Shown here: positions 25,445 through 33,130 of the stretch, piece after piece
Numbering within the stretch: the stretch's first letter is position 1
Layout of the letters: each line of letters starts with the position of its first letter
Assembly: GCA_016936855.1 (NCBI GenBank)
Contig: JAFGXA010000057.1
Coordinates: forward strand, 1-64,000
Source: Gammaproteobacteria bacterium
GTDB taxonomy: Bacteria > Pseudomonadota > Gammaproteobacteria > UBA9339
Reading direction: 5' to 3'
Length of the DNA: 64,000 nucleotides
Made by a program: the position numbers and the translations under genes
The notes under the pieces: model-generated
Database searches by the model: none
Told to the model about the DNA's origin: nothing
Seen by the model: the letters and a program-made list of their open reading frames with translations, nothing else

Positions 25445-25891
25445 ATGCAAGTAATACTACTAGAAAAAATTCGTAACCTAGGAGAGCTTGGTGACAAGGT
25501 AGAAGTAAAAGCGGGATATGCTAGAAACCTTTTGATCCCAGAAGGTAAAGCAGCCCCCGCCACTAAAGAAAATCTTGAAAAATTTGCTGCTCGACGCGCA
25601 GAATTAGAAGAAAAAGCTAAAGAATCTTTAACTATAGCTCAAGGGCGTGCTGAAAATCTGCAAAAATTAACAGTTACTATTCCAATGCAAGCTAGTGAAG
25701 AAGGTAAACTATTTGGATCAGTTGGAAATCGCGAAATTGCTGCTGCATATAATGCCGCCGGTGAAACACTTGAGAAAAGTGAAGTAATATTAAGCGAAGG
25801 ACCAATCCGTGAACTAGGAGATCATGAGATCAAGTTGCAACTACACAGCGATGTCTCCATTGTAACAACCATTAAAGTAGTAGCTGAATAA
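25445..25891 (+). CDS. rplI: 50S ribosomal protein L9
   Basis: The 148-aa protein has the L9 N-domain MQVILLEKIRNLGELGDKVE, the VKAGYARNLLIPEGKA block, a long connecting helix rich in Glu/Lys and the C-domain with SEEGKLFGSVGNREIA. It binds 23S rRNA near the L1 stalk. The ATG follows GAGGT (ATGAGGTAAAAAAAATATG). It is followed after five bases by dnaB. Confidence 0.98.
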   Translation: MQVILLEKIRNLGELGDKVEVKAGYARNLLIPEGKAAPATKENLEKFAARRAELEEKAKESLTIAQGRAENLQKLTVTIPMQASEEGKLFGSVGNREIAAAYNAAGETLEKSEVILSEGPIRELGDHEIKLQLHSDVSIVTTIKVVAE

Positions 25892-25896
25892 GGTGC

Positions 25897-27267
25897 ATGG
25901 CAACAAAACACCCTGACAAACAGCTGGCGGCACTCAAAGTGCCGCCACACTCTATTGAAGCAGAGCAAGCTGTTTTAGGTGGTGTTATGCTGGATAATAC
26001 AGCATGGGAAGATGTTGTGACTATTTTAACCGAGCAAGACTTTTACCAAAAAGCTCACAAAAATATCTTCCAAGCTATTAGCGAACTGTCTCGTCGTAAT
26101 GAACCATTTGATGTAATCACGCTGGCAGAATACCTCAAAAAAAATAATCAATTAGACTATTCAGGTGGAGAGGTTTATCTCTTTGAGCTCGCAAACAATA
26201 CTCCATCTGTTGCAAATATCTCTGCCTATAGCAATATAGTTAGAGAACGTTCCGTATTACGCCAACTGTTGGATGTCGCCAATGAAGTCGCAACCAGCGC
26301 CTATAATCCTGGCACAAGAAGCAGTAATGAACTCTTGAATTTAGCTGAAAGTAAAGTTTTCGCTATTGCAGAACAGCAAAGCAAAGGCTCAGGACCTGTC
26401 GATATAAGCTCACTCATGACCAAAACTTATGAGCGCATTCAAACATTAAGCGACTCAAAAACTTCACTCATAGGTCTTTCAACTGGCTTTAAGGATCTCG
26501 ATGATAAAACCTCCGGCCTGCAAAAGGGTGATCTTATTATTGCCGCTGGACGTCCATCGATGGGTAAAACCACTTTTGCAATGAACATTGCTGAACACAC
26601 TGCAATTGGAAGCAACCTCCCCGTCTTGGTTTTTAGCATGGAAATGCCTGGTGAATCTTTAGCCATGCGTATGATGTCATCTTTAGGTCGTATTGATCTA
26701 CACCGAGTGCGCAGTGGTAACTTAAAAGACGAAGATTGGCCGAGGATAATTTCAGCCGTTGGAACCTTATCAGAAGCACCAATGTTTATTGATGATACAC
26801 CAGCACTTAGCCCTGCTGAAATGTTGGCGCGCGCTAGACGCATTGCACGCCAACAAGGTGAATTGGGATTGATCGTTATCGATTACCTTCAGTTAATGCA
26901 GGTACCAGGTTACCGTGAAAACCGAGTAAATGAGATAACGGAGATTTCTCGCTCTCTAAAAATTATGGCTAAAGAATTGAACGTTCCGGTATTGGCCCTA
27001 TCCCAATTAAATCGCGGCTTGGAACAACGCACTGACAAACGTCCTGTCATGTCGGATCTAAGAGAGTCAGGTGCTATAGAACAGGATGCTGATATAATTC
27101 TATTTGTGTACAGGGATGAAGTATACCATGACGATACTCCAGACAAAGGAATCGCCGAAATTATAATTGGTAAACAACGTAACGGCCCAATTGGTAAAAT
27201 CAAGTTGTCATTCTTTGGCCAATACACCAAATTTGAAAATCATACTCAAACTGTTTACGGCGGATAA
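25897..27267 (+). CDS. dnaB: Replicative DNA helicase DnaB
   Basis: DnaB is the hexameric 5'-3' helicase of the replication fork. The 456-aa protein has the N-terminal domain (PHSIEAEQAVLGGVMLD), a linker, then the RecA-like ATPase: Walker A GRPSMGKTTFA (about residues 217-227), VFSMEMPGESLAMRM, Walker B LIVIDYLQLM, the LSQLNRGLEQR loop and DLRESGAIEQDAD with the arginine finger region. There is no intein. It lies within the rplI-dnaB-alr block. Confidence 0.98.
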   Translation: MATKHPDKQLAALKVPPHSIEAEQAVLGGVMLDNTAWEDVVTILTEQDFYQKAHKNIFQAISELSRRNEPFDVITLAEYLKKNNQLDYSGGEVYLFELANNTPSVANISAYSNIVRERSVLRQLLDVANEVATSAYNPGTRSSNELLNLAESKVFAIAEQQSKGSGPVDISSLMTKTYERIQTLSDSKTSLIGLSTGFKDLDDKTSGLQKGDLIIAAGRPSMGKTTFAMNIAEHTAIGSNLPVLVFSMEMPGESLAMRMMSSLGRIDLHRVRSGNLKDEDWPRIISAVGTLSEAPMFIDDTPALSPAEMLARARRIARQQGELGLIVIDYLQLMQVPGYRENRVNEITEISRSLKIMAKELNVPVLALSQLNRGLEQRTDKRPVMSDLRESGAIEQDADIILFVYRDEVYHDDTPDKGIAEIIIGKQRNGPIGKIKLSFFGQYTKFENHTQTVYGG

Positions 27268-27270
27268 AAA

Positions 27271-28347
27271 ATGCATTCTGGTTGTTCAGCGCATATTGAC
27301 CTTTCCGCTATAACCCACAATTTTGAGATAATCCGCACTCTTGCTCCCAAAAGCAAAATTCTAGCAATGATCAAGAGTAATGCCTATGGCCATGGTCTTG
27401 TTGAAGTTGCGAAAACCATTAAAAATGCTGATGGTTTCGGTGTTGCTTGTATTGATGAAGCAATCGTCTTAAGAAAAAACGGTATAAATAATAGAATTTT
27501 GGTAATGCGTGGCTTCACTGACACAGAAGAGTTGCTCATTATGAACAGCTATAACCTATCAACGGTTATTCATAACAAACATCAGTTATCAATTCTATTG
27601 GATACTAAGCTACCAAAACCAATTGAAATCTGGCTAAAGGTTGATACTGGTATGCATCGTTTGGGTCTTGAACCAGAAGAGTTTATAAAAGCGTATAGAA
27701 CATTAAAAAAGCAAGCAAACATACAAAAACCAATAGTTATTATGTCCCATCTTGCAGAAGCCAATGAACATGAAAGCGCTAAAACCATACAACAATTAAA
27801 ACTATTTAATAAGTTAATTCATAACCTATCAAACCCAGTTAGCATAGCTAACTCATCAGCCATAATAGATAAAGCAGAAACCCATACTGAATGGATAAGG
27901 CCAGGACTGATGCTCTATGGCATAAATCCATTATCTAAAACAAACAAGCAAAATTTAAACCTTATTCCAGCCATGACTTTAAAATCCCAAATAATTTCCA
28001 TAAAGAAAGTCAAAAAAAATGAGGCAATTGGCTATGGGAGTACTTATAAAGCTACTCACGATATGTTAATGGGTACAGCTGCTATTGGTTATGGCGATGG
28101 CTATCCGTATAGCGCCCAAAACGGCACTCCAATTTTAGTCAATGATAAAAAATGCAAATTAATCGGCGCTGTTTCAATGGACATGCTTAACATTGACCTT
28201 ACAAATGCTCCAAATACTAAAATTGGAGAACAAGTAATACTATGGGGCAAAAAACTATCTATAACAGAAATAGCCAAATATTCTAACACTATAAGCTACG
28301 AGCTTTTGTGCAAAATAACTAAACGCGTCAGAATTAATTATTGCTAA
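27271..28347 (+). CDS. alr: Alanine racemase
   Basis: Alr interconverts L- and D-alanine for peptidoglycan. The 358-aa PLP enzyme has the Schiff-base lysine in AMIKSNAYGHG (about residue 34), the KVDTGMHRLGL block, SNSSAI, RPGLMLYGINP, and the second catalytic tyrosine in AIGYGDGYPY (about residue 275). It starts three bases after dnaB and is convergent with the Fic gene. This implies cell-wall synthesis in the organism. Confidence 0.97.
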   Translation: MHSGCSAHIDLSAITHNFEIIRTLAPKSKILAMIKSNAYGHGLVEVAKTIKNADGFGVACIDEAIVLRKNGINNRILVMRGFTDTEELLIMNSYNLSTVIHNKHQLSILLDTKLPKPIEIWLKVDTGMHRLGLEPEEFIKAYRTLKKQANIQKPIVIMSHLAEANEHESAKTIQQLKLFNKLIHNLSNPVSIANSSAIIDKAETHTEWIRPGLMLYGINPLSKTNKQNLNLIPAMTLKSQIISIKKVKKNEAIGYGSTYKATHDMLMGTAAIGYGDGYPYSAQNGTPILVNDKKCKLIGAVSMDMLNIDLTNAPNTKIGEQVILWGKKLSITEIAKYSNTISYELLCKITKRVRINYC

Positions 28348-28366
28348 ATGATGTTTTTTTTAATCT

Positions 28367-29689
28367 CTAGAATAACGATTTTAATTTATTAGCAGCACGA
28401 TAATAAACATTTCTGCCCTGTTTATGTGTCAACAGTAAACCTTGCTGCAATAGCCCCCTTAAATCTTTAATGGCCGTCATTTTGCTCACTTGATATATAT
28501 TCATATGCACTTTAAGCGAAGTTCTCTCTTCAGGGTTATCATATAGATATTGCAATAACTGCATTTGTCTGATATTAAAATCGTACTTAACTACATACTT
28601 ATGTTTAATTTTAAGTTTAAATGCAGACTGTTTCTTCAGGTATTCTCCGAAATCATTTAACGCTAGTTTTATTTTTTTTATGTTGTAGTGTATAAAATAA
28701 TTCAAATCATTATCGTCTTGTTCAGTATATACATATGCCATAATATATTGCTTTGGCGATCTTTTTATAATTTTTGATATTGGCAAATAAGCAAAATACC
28801 AATAGCCGTGACGCATAAGATACCAATAAAATAACAATCTTGCTAAACGACCGTTGCCATCTGTAAATGGATGCAAATACCCAAGCCAGAAATGCAACAT
28901 AATAGCTTTAATAATAGGATGGATAAAGGTTTGTTCTTTCAGCTTGTCGTTTGCAAACTCTATGAGAAACTTAAGTTCTTTTTCAACAAAAGCAACATCT
29001 GGAGCCTCATAATATATTTGGCCACTAAGATTATCGGTTATATATACTGATTCTCTCTTATGTCTTAATCTAGGCACTTCATTTTCTGAATCAACTGTAT
29101 CCATGGTAATGAATTCATGTAATTCTAAAATCATATCTAGCGTAAGATCATGATCTTTATAAGTCTTTTCCAGCATACTCATAGCAATATAATTATTTAC
29201 AATCATACGCTCAGAATGATTCCTAGGCTTTCGATTCTCTTTTAACATTTTTTTGGCAACTAACCTACTAGTGGCTGCCCCTTCTAATTGAGAAGATGCA
29301 ATCGCTTCATCCATTAGACCACGCATCAGCAATTTTTTCTTATTTAAACGCTCAAACAAAGAATCTTCACCTATTGCATGATCAGCCTCATGCAGAAAAT
29401 CCGCAAAATAATCAAGCTTAGACCAATTAAAAGCTTGACCAGTACTATCTTTAATTACCGATTGCAGCTGATTTAACTCACGTTGCATTTTAACAATCAG
29501 CCATAACTCCTCTTTAGTGAATTTATTGGGCGCAGGCTCCTTATGCCGCATTTTGTCCCAATATAGGTATTCCATATTTGAAATTTTTTTCAAGAAACTA
29601 ACAAGCGTTCCCTTATACTCAGCAAGCTTCAACAACATTTGTGCTTGATCGATTTTAGCACAATCTGGCTTTTCCAAACTAAAAAACAC
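28367..29689 (-). CDS. Fic-domain protein with inhibitory helix and C-terminal winged helix
   Basis: Fic proteins transfer AMP or other nucleotide parts to target proteins. The protein (about 440 aa) shows a Fic_N-like N-terminal region, a class II inhibitory motif SSQLEG (about residue 132-137), and the Fic motif HPFTDGNGRLARLL (about 273-286) with catalytic His and the GNGR anion loop. A C-terminal winged helix (QVSKMTAIKDLRGLLQQGLL) completes it. I chose GTG at 29689 because GGAG lies 6 bases upstream; the longer frame begins with a TTG inside the operator-like repeat. The DNA-binding tail and the adjacent repeat suggest self-regulation. No secretion signal is evident, so an effector role is unproven. 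Confidence 0.85.
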   Translation of the reverse strand: MFFSLEKPDCAKIDQAQMLLKLAEYKGTLVSFLKKISNMEYLYWDKMRHKEPAPNKFTKEELWLIVKMQRELNQLQSVIKDSTGQAFNWSKLDYFADFLHEADHAIGEDSLFERLNKKKLLMRGLMDEAIASSQLEGAATSRLVAKKMLKENRKPRNHSERMIVNNYIAMSMLEKTYKDHDLTLDMILELHEFITMDTVDSENEVPRLRHKRESVYITDNLSGQIYYEAPDVAFVEKELKFLIEFANDKLKEQTFIHPIIKAIMLHFWLGYLHPFTDGNGRLARLLFYWYLMRHGYWYFAYLPISKIIKRSPKQYIMAYVYTEQDDNDLNYFIHYNIKKIKLALNDFGEYLKKQSAFKLKIKHKYVVKYDFNIRQMQLLQYLYDNPEERTSLKVHMNIYQVSKMTAIKDLRGLLQQGLLLTHKQGRNVYYRAANKLKSLF

Positions 29690-29700
29690 GACAATCTCCA

Positions 29701-29743
29701 ATAGGTATAGCTATACCTATTTTATACCTATTCTATACCTATT
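29701..29743. promoter_or_regulatory. Operator-like palindrome with repeated half-sites upstream of the Fic gene
   Basis: ATAGGTATAGCTATACCTAT (29701-29720) is a perfect 20-bp palindrome. Two more TATACCTAT half-sites follow at about 11-bp spacing (to 29743). The array sits directly upstream of the ribosome site of the Fic-wHTH gene and is a plausible binding site for its own C-terminal winged helix. Confidence 0.6.
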
Positions 29744-29786
29744 AGCAAACATATAGCGCTTAGCTCAATATTATATCTCTTGAAAC

Positions 29787-30524
29787 TTAACCTGCTCGCG
29801 CATATAAGACTACGCCCCCTAAACATCCATATTTTATTGCCATCAAGAGATTCGCATATATTTTATATACGTAATCATAAGTAGCTTCATCAGAGTTATT
29901 AATAATTTGCTCTCGCTTTTGAGTTATTTTTGCTACAAACGCCTCATACCAGCGTTCATATTCTACGGTAAGATCTTGCTGTTTATAAAGATCCCACCCA
30001 GCTTTTTTCATAGTAAAAGCTATATCATGTAATTTAATTGGTGAGGGCAATACATCATAATCTGATTGACAGAACTCCTTATAATTATCCAAATCTGTGT
30101 AATCAAAAATAATTAATTCAGCATTTTCATCGGCAACTTTACGCAGTTCCCGTAGAGATTTAGATTGATCAGCAAATGAGTAAAAACTATTAAACAAATA
30201 TATCAAATTAAATTTTTTATCTAGCTTTTGAGAAGCATCCAAAACATCACAAGACAAAAAATCCACTTCAGGATAATGCTTCTTAGCATGCAAGATAGTT
30301 CCGGATAAAATATCAATGCCAGTAACATGACCTAGTCCATTATTTTTAATAATAGCTGCCGTACCACCAAGTCCACAACCAACATCTAGGACATTACTAT
30401 TGGAGTTTCTCTCAAAACCATCAAATACTAGATCTATGGCCTCTCTTTCTCCAGCATGCGCAAAATCACCATCGCGCACCAAAGCTAAAATTTTTTTAAA
30501 TTGTGAACTATTTGTTTTATACAT
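29787..30524 (-). CDS. SAM-dependent methyltransferase
   Basis: The 245-aa class I methyltransferase has the SAM-binding motif VLDVGCGLGGTAAII (about residues 40-54), the acidic end of strand 2 GIDILSG and the post-motif CDVLDASQ. Overall it resembles small-molecule N-methyltransferases of the sarcosine/dimethylglycine type, but the substrate cannot be assigned. It lies 7 bases downstream of the YbhB-like gene on the same strand. Confidence 0.75.
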   Translation of the reverse strand: MYKTNSSQFKKILALVRDGDFAHAGEREAIDLVFDGFERNSNSNVLDVGCGLGGTAAIIKNNGLGHVTGIDILSGTILHAKKHYPEVDFLSCDVLDASQKLDKKFNLIYLFNSFYSFADQSKSLRELRKVADENAELIIFDYTDLDNYKEFCQSDYDVLPSPIKLHDIAFTMKKAGWDLYKQQDLTVEYERWYEAFVAKITQKREQIINNSDEATYDYVYKIYANLLMAIKYGCLGGVVLYARAG

Positions 30525-30531
30525 ATAAATC

Positions 30532-31044
30532 CTACCTTGCTCTATAAATCATCTGTAACTTGGCTTTATCTAGGATATGCCCCTCCATTGCTTTAAACAT
30601 TTCATTTGCATAAAAACCCCTTTCAAGATCAAGTCGAGTATCCAGTGCATAGAGATAAAGAGTATATTGATGGTCTTTGTCGGGTGGGGCACAACCCCCA
30701 AAACCACTAGCAGCATCTATGTCTAATCTCATCCCTTCTGGAAGTAAACGCGAAGCCCGACTTGTTAAACCCTGCAATAAATTCATATCAAGGCTCGCAT
30801 TTTCGGGCAGCTCCCCAAGCGCTGGATCAATATTCGCCGCCGTCCAATGAATCCAAGAGAAACCTGCAACCGGTATTGCATCATGATCAATAAATAAAAG
30901 CGCTAAAGATTGCGTGTTCGCAGGAAGCTCTCCCCATCCTACGTGAAAAGAGCGGTTTGGGCCCTCACGATCAAAAGATTCATCACGATGCCCAAATCTA
31001 TCATCCAAATAACCATCAGCTATATTGTTTGAATATATCTTCAT
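30532..31044 (-). CDS. YbhB/YbcL family PEBP-like protein
   Basis: The 170-aa protein belongs to the phosphatidylethanolamine-binding (PEBP) fold, bacterial YbhB/YbcL branch. Visible parts are the ALLFIDHDAIPVAGFSWIHW strand pair with the ligand-site Asp and His, and the GFGGCAPPDKDHQYTLYLYALD segment near residue 115-136. Biochemical roles in bacteria are poorly known. It starts a two-gene unit with the methyltransferase and is divergent from the glycosyltransferase gene. The ATG has GGAG upstream (AGGAGAGGTTCATG). Confidence 0.88.
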   Translation of the reverse strand: MKIYSNNIADGYLDDRFGHRDESFDREGPNRSFHVGWGELPANTQSLALLFIDHDAIPVAGFSWIHWTAANIDPALGELPENASLDMNLLQGLTSRASRLLPEGMRLDIDAASGFGGCAPPDKDHQYTLYLYALDTRLDLERGFYANEMFKAMEGHILDKAKLQMIYRAR

Positions 31045-31185
31045 GAACCTCTCCTAGTTTTAATTGATTTCTCAATTCTATTGAATTAAGGAAAAGGAAA
31101 CAAGAAATCGAAATAAATCACTCCCCTTCTTGAATATAACGCGTTACTATGCACTATCATCGTTTTTAAAAACAGGATAGCTTGT

Positions 31186-32052
31186 ATGAAAAAAGCCATT
31201 TTTACGATCATGATCGGTGATGATCCAACTTTCGAATATACAAAAAAAGCTATGATTGCCTATGCTAAAAAGGTTAGTGCTGAGCTTATAGTTCACACTA
31301 AAAACCAATATCCTATTGGCAAGGGAAATAAACTTTCACCGGCGAAAGCTGCATGGTTAGAAAAATTTCATTTAAAAAAACTCTTAGAAAAATATGAAAG
31401 AGTCCTATATTTAGACGCAGACATTATCATAACCCCCCATGCTCCAAACATCTTTGAAACCTGCCCTCGCCTCGATGCAATGTATATGTTAAACGAGGGA
31501 TATCATGATGATCGCACCAAACCTATAGAACAAATTTCATCGATTCTATCGTACGATCAAACTTGGCCAACAAAAGAAGGAAAAGCGATCTATTACAACG
31601 CCGGCGTAATGTTATTTTCCCGCGACGCCAACCTTTTCAATTACGCTAATTTGGCTGATTTACACACGATATACAATGATGTTTATTTCTATGAACAAAC
31701 TTATTTTAATTACTTAATCGCCAAACACCATTTACCAATGTGCGATCTTGCGCTAGAATACAATCGCATGGAATTTTTCGGCATTAATGAGGATAGGTTA
31801 AAAGCCTATTTTATTCACTATGCTGGTATGGGGTATAGCGGCAAAGCAAAATATAGATATCGCACATTAATTGCTGATTACCACCGATTATATGGCGATA
31901 CAGATAACATGTTCGTAAAAACGTCAAAACAAATAAAGTATACTTGGATTTACCACCGCAACTCGTTAAGACGCCTACTTGCCAAGATAAAGAAATGGAG
32001 CGCTAATCCATCATATTATTTGCAAAAAAAAATAAATAAAACAACAAAATGA
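31186..32052 (+). CDS. Glycosyltransferase, GT8-like fold
   Basis: The 288-aa protein has a GT-A fold similar to GT8-type transferases. It opens KKAIFTIMIGDDPTFEYTKK, has KFHLKKLLEKYERVLYLDAD with the metal-binding DAD, then YYNAGVMLFSR and FYEQTYFNYLIAK, where GT8 enzymes hold substrate residues, and AYFIHYAG near the end. The donor and acceptor are unknown. The gene overlaps the SemiSWEET-like gene by 4 bases, so it starts the operon that runs into the CDPS, kinase and regulator. AGGA lies 10 bases before the ATG. Confidence 0.8.
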   Translation: MKKAIFTIMIGDDPTFEYTKKAMIAYAKKVSAELIVHTKNQYPIGKGNKLSPAKAAWLEKFHLKKLLEKYERVLYLDADIIITPHAPNIFETCPRLDAMYMLNEGYHDDRTKPIEQISSILSYDQTWPTKEGKAIYYNAGVMLFSRDANLFNYANLADLHTIYNDVYFYEQTYFNYLIAKHHLPMCDLALEYNRMEFFGINEDRLKAYFIHYAGMGYSGKAKYRYRTLIADYHRLYGDTDNMFVKTSKQIKYTWIYHRNSLRRLLAKIKKWSANPSYYLQKKINKTTK

Positions 32053-32348
32053 GTACAACTATTATGCATACTACTGAACTAATAATTAACGTTATATTTG
32101 AATTAGCTCTATTTATTAATGCGTCTTTATTCCTGCCTCAAGCCATCAGACTGATAAGGTTTAAGAACGCGGAAAATCTCTCTCTGACATCTTTTGCTGG
32201 CTTCAACCTGATTCAGGTGGCCATTATAGCTCACGGCGTTTTGATAAAAGATTGGTTGCTTGTCATTGGCATGTGTTTTACATTTGTCACCTGTGGATTG
32301 GTCACTGGATTAATCATATTCTACAACTATAGGAAAATGCCGACGTAG
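32049..32348 (+). CDS. SemiSWEET-like PQ-loop membrane protein
   Basis: The 99-aa protein has three membrane segments (about residues 10-30, 43-62, 66-90) and the PQ-loop motif LPQAIRLIRFKNAENLSLTS. SemiSWEETs are three-helix half-transporters that dimerise and move sugars or other small solutes. It overlaps the glycosyltransferase by ATGA, and its last codons and stop overlap the 5' end of the tRNA-like element (32339). In this context it might move the product of the CDPS or a precursor, but that is only inference. Confidence 0.8.
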   Translation: MSTTIMHTTELIINVIFELALFINASLFLPQAIRLIRFKNAENLSLTSFAGFNLIQVAIIAHGVLIKDWLLVIGMCFTFVTCGLVTGLIIFYNYRKMPT

Positions 32349-32414
32349 CTTAATGTTAAAGCAGCTGGAATGTAACCAGCAGATTGAAGGTTAAACCCCT
32401 TTGCGTTGGCACCA
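32339..32414 (+). tRNA. Non-canonical tRNA-like element with encoded CCA, upstream of the CDPS gene
   Basis: The 76-nt sequence folds as a cloverleaf. The acceptor stem has 7 bp (32339-32345 with 32404-32410, one G-U), then discriminator A411 and encoded CCA. The D stem has 4 bp (32348-51/32359-62) with a 7-nt loop. The anticodon stem has 5 G-C-rich bp (32364-68/32376-80) with 7-nt loop AATGTAA, formal anticodon UGU (Thr). The T stem has 5-6 bp (32386-90/32398-402) with loop TTAAACC. Departures: no G18G19 in the D loop, A instead of C56 in the T loop (both ends of the usual tertiary contact are lost together), and A instead of U33. It may be a specialised tRNA, a mimic or a decayed gene. It overlaps the stop of the SemiSWEET-like gene and ends 29 nt before the CDPS start. 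Confidence 0.6.
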
Positions 32415-32443
32415 ATGCCTATATTTATATATGGAACAACACC

Positions 32444-33130
32444 ATGAATAACAATAAATTTAAAGTCTCTTTTATCGGTTACTACAAAAACGCTTACAAC
32501 TTTAAAGACTCAAGTTGTATATTGCCTATAAGCGTTGGGCAACGTTACCATGAGGGAGAAATGTTTGAAGCCGTTATCAATATAATTAATAACAACTTCA
32601 AAACCTGTCATATAGTCGTCTGTGACAGTCTGCAAAGACATACTTTGGAGCTTTTTGATCATAAAACCAATCAGGACATACATGCATACGCCAACCAACT
32701 TGGTGAGGCCTGGATAAATCGATCTATGCCAGTAATAACTACTTTAGAAATTCCATATGAAATTACACGCTGGGATGATTGGCTTCTTAAAAATGATTAC
32801 AAAGAACAACGAATAAAAGTTGATAAACTATATGATGTAAATAATAAATTTAGATTAGCCGTACAAAATTCTGTTCACATGTTTTTGGATAGATGCCAAA
32901 AAAGAATGGGAGATGAGTTCGATTATGACAAGTTTTTACCATCATCTATAGAATACTTCAAAGAAGAATGCGCAGTTATGCCCCTATGGGCGAAAAAACG
33001 AATCAATTTTGAAATCTACAATGGGAAGAGGCCCGATGCACTAGTCGTGGCTCACCAACACTTCGTTCCAAAAGATTTGCTCGTTTGGTTAAATTTAAGA
33101 TTTAGAACAAAGAGTCAAAATAATGCCTAA
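32444..33130 (+). CDS. tRNA-dependent cyclodipeptide synthase (CDPS) homologue
   Basis: CDPSs use two aminoacyl-tRNAs to make cyclic dipeptides (diketopiperazines). In this 228-aa protein the catalytic serine is Ser30 in CILPISVGQRYHEGEMF. The segment lines up with the IGISAGNSYF region of AlbC, with Gln33 where AlbC has Asn40. Tyr171 and Glu175 (EYFKEEC) match the AlbC Tyr178/Glu182 pair. Tyr192-Asn193 (EIYNGKRP) sit where the two described subfamilies have Tyr-His (NYH) or Tyr-Pro (XYP), so it fits neither. CDPSs are known from Rickettsiella and Fluoribacter, in the same order. ATG at 32444 was chosen; an upstream TTG at 32384 would lie inside the tRNA-like element. It overlaps the kinase gene by 8 bases. 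Confidence 0.75.
   Translation: MNNNKFKVSFIGYYKNAYNFKDSSCILPISVGQRYHEGEMFEAVINIINNNFKTCHIVVCDSLQRHTLELFDHKTNQDIHAYANQLGEAWINRSMPVITTLEIPYEITRWDDWLLKNDYKEQRIKVDKLYDVNNKFRLAVQNSVHMFLDRCQKRMGDEFDYDKFLPSSIEYFKEECAVMPLWAKKRINFEIYNGKRPDALVVAHQHFVPKDLLVWLNLRFRTKSQNNA

Noticed and set aside
32384-32443. TTG-initiated N-terminal extension of the CDPS
   Set aside because: It would read through the 3' half of the tRNA-like element and has no homology; the ATG at 32444 starts just before the conserved first strand.
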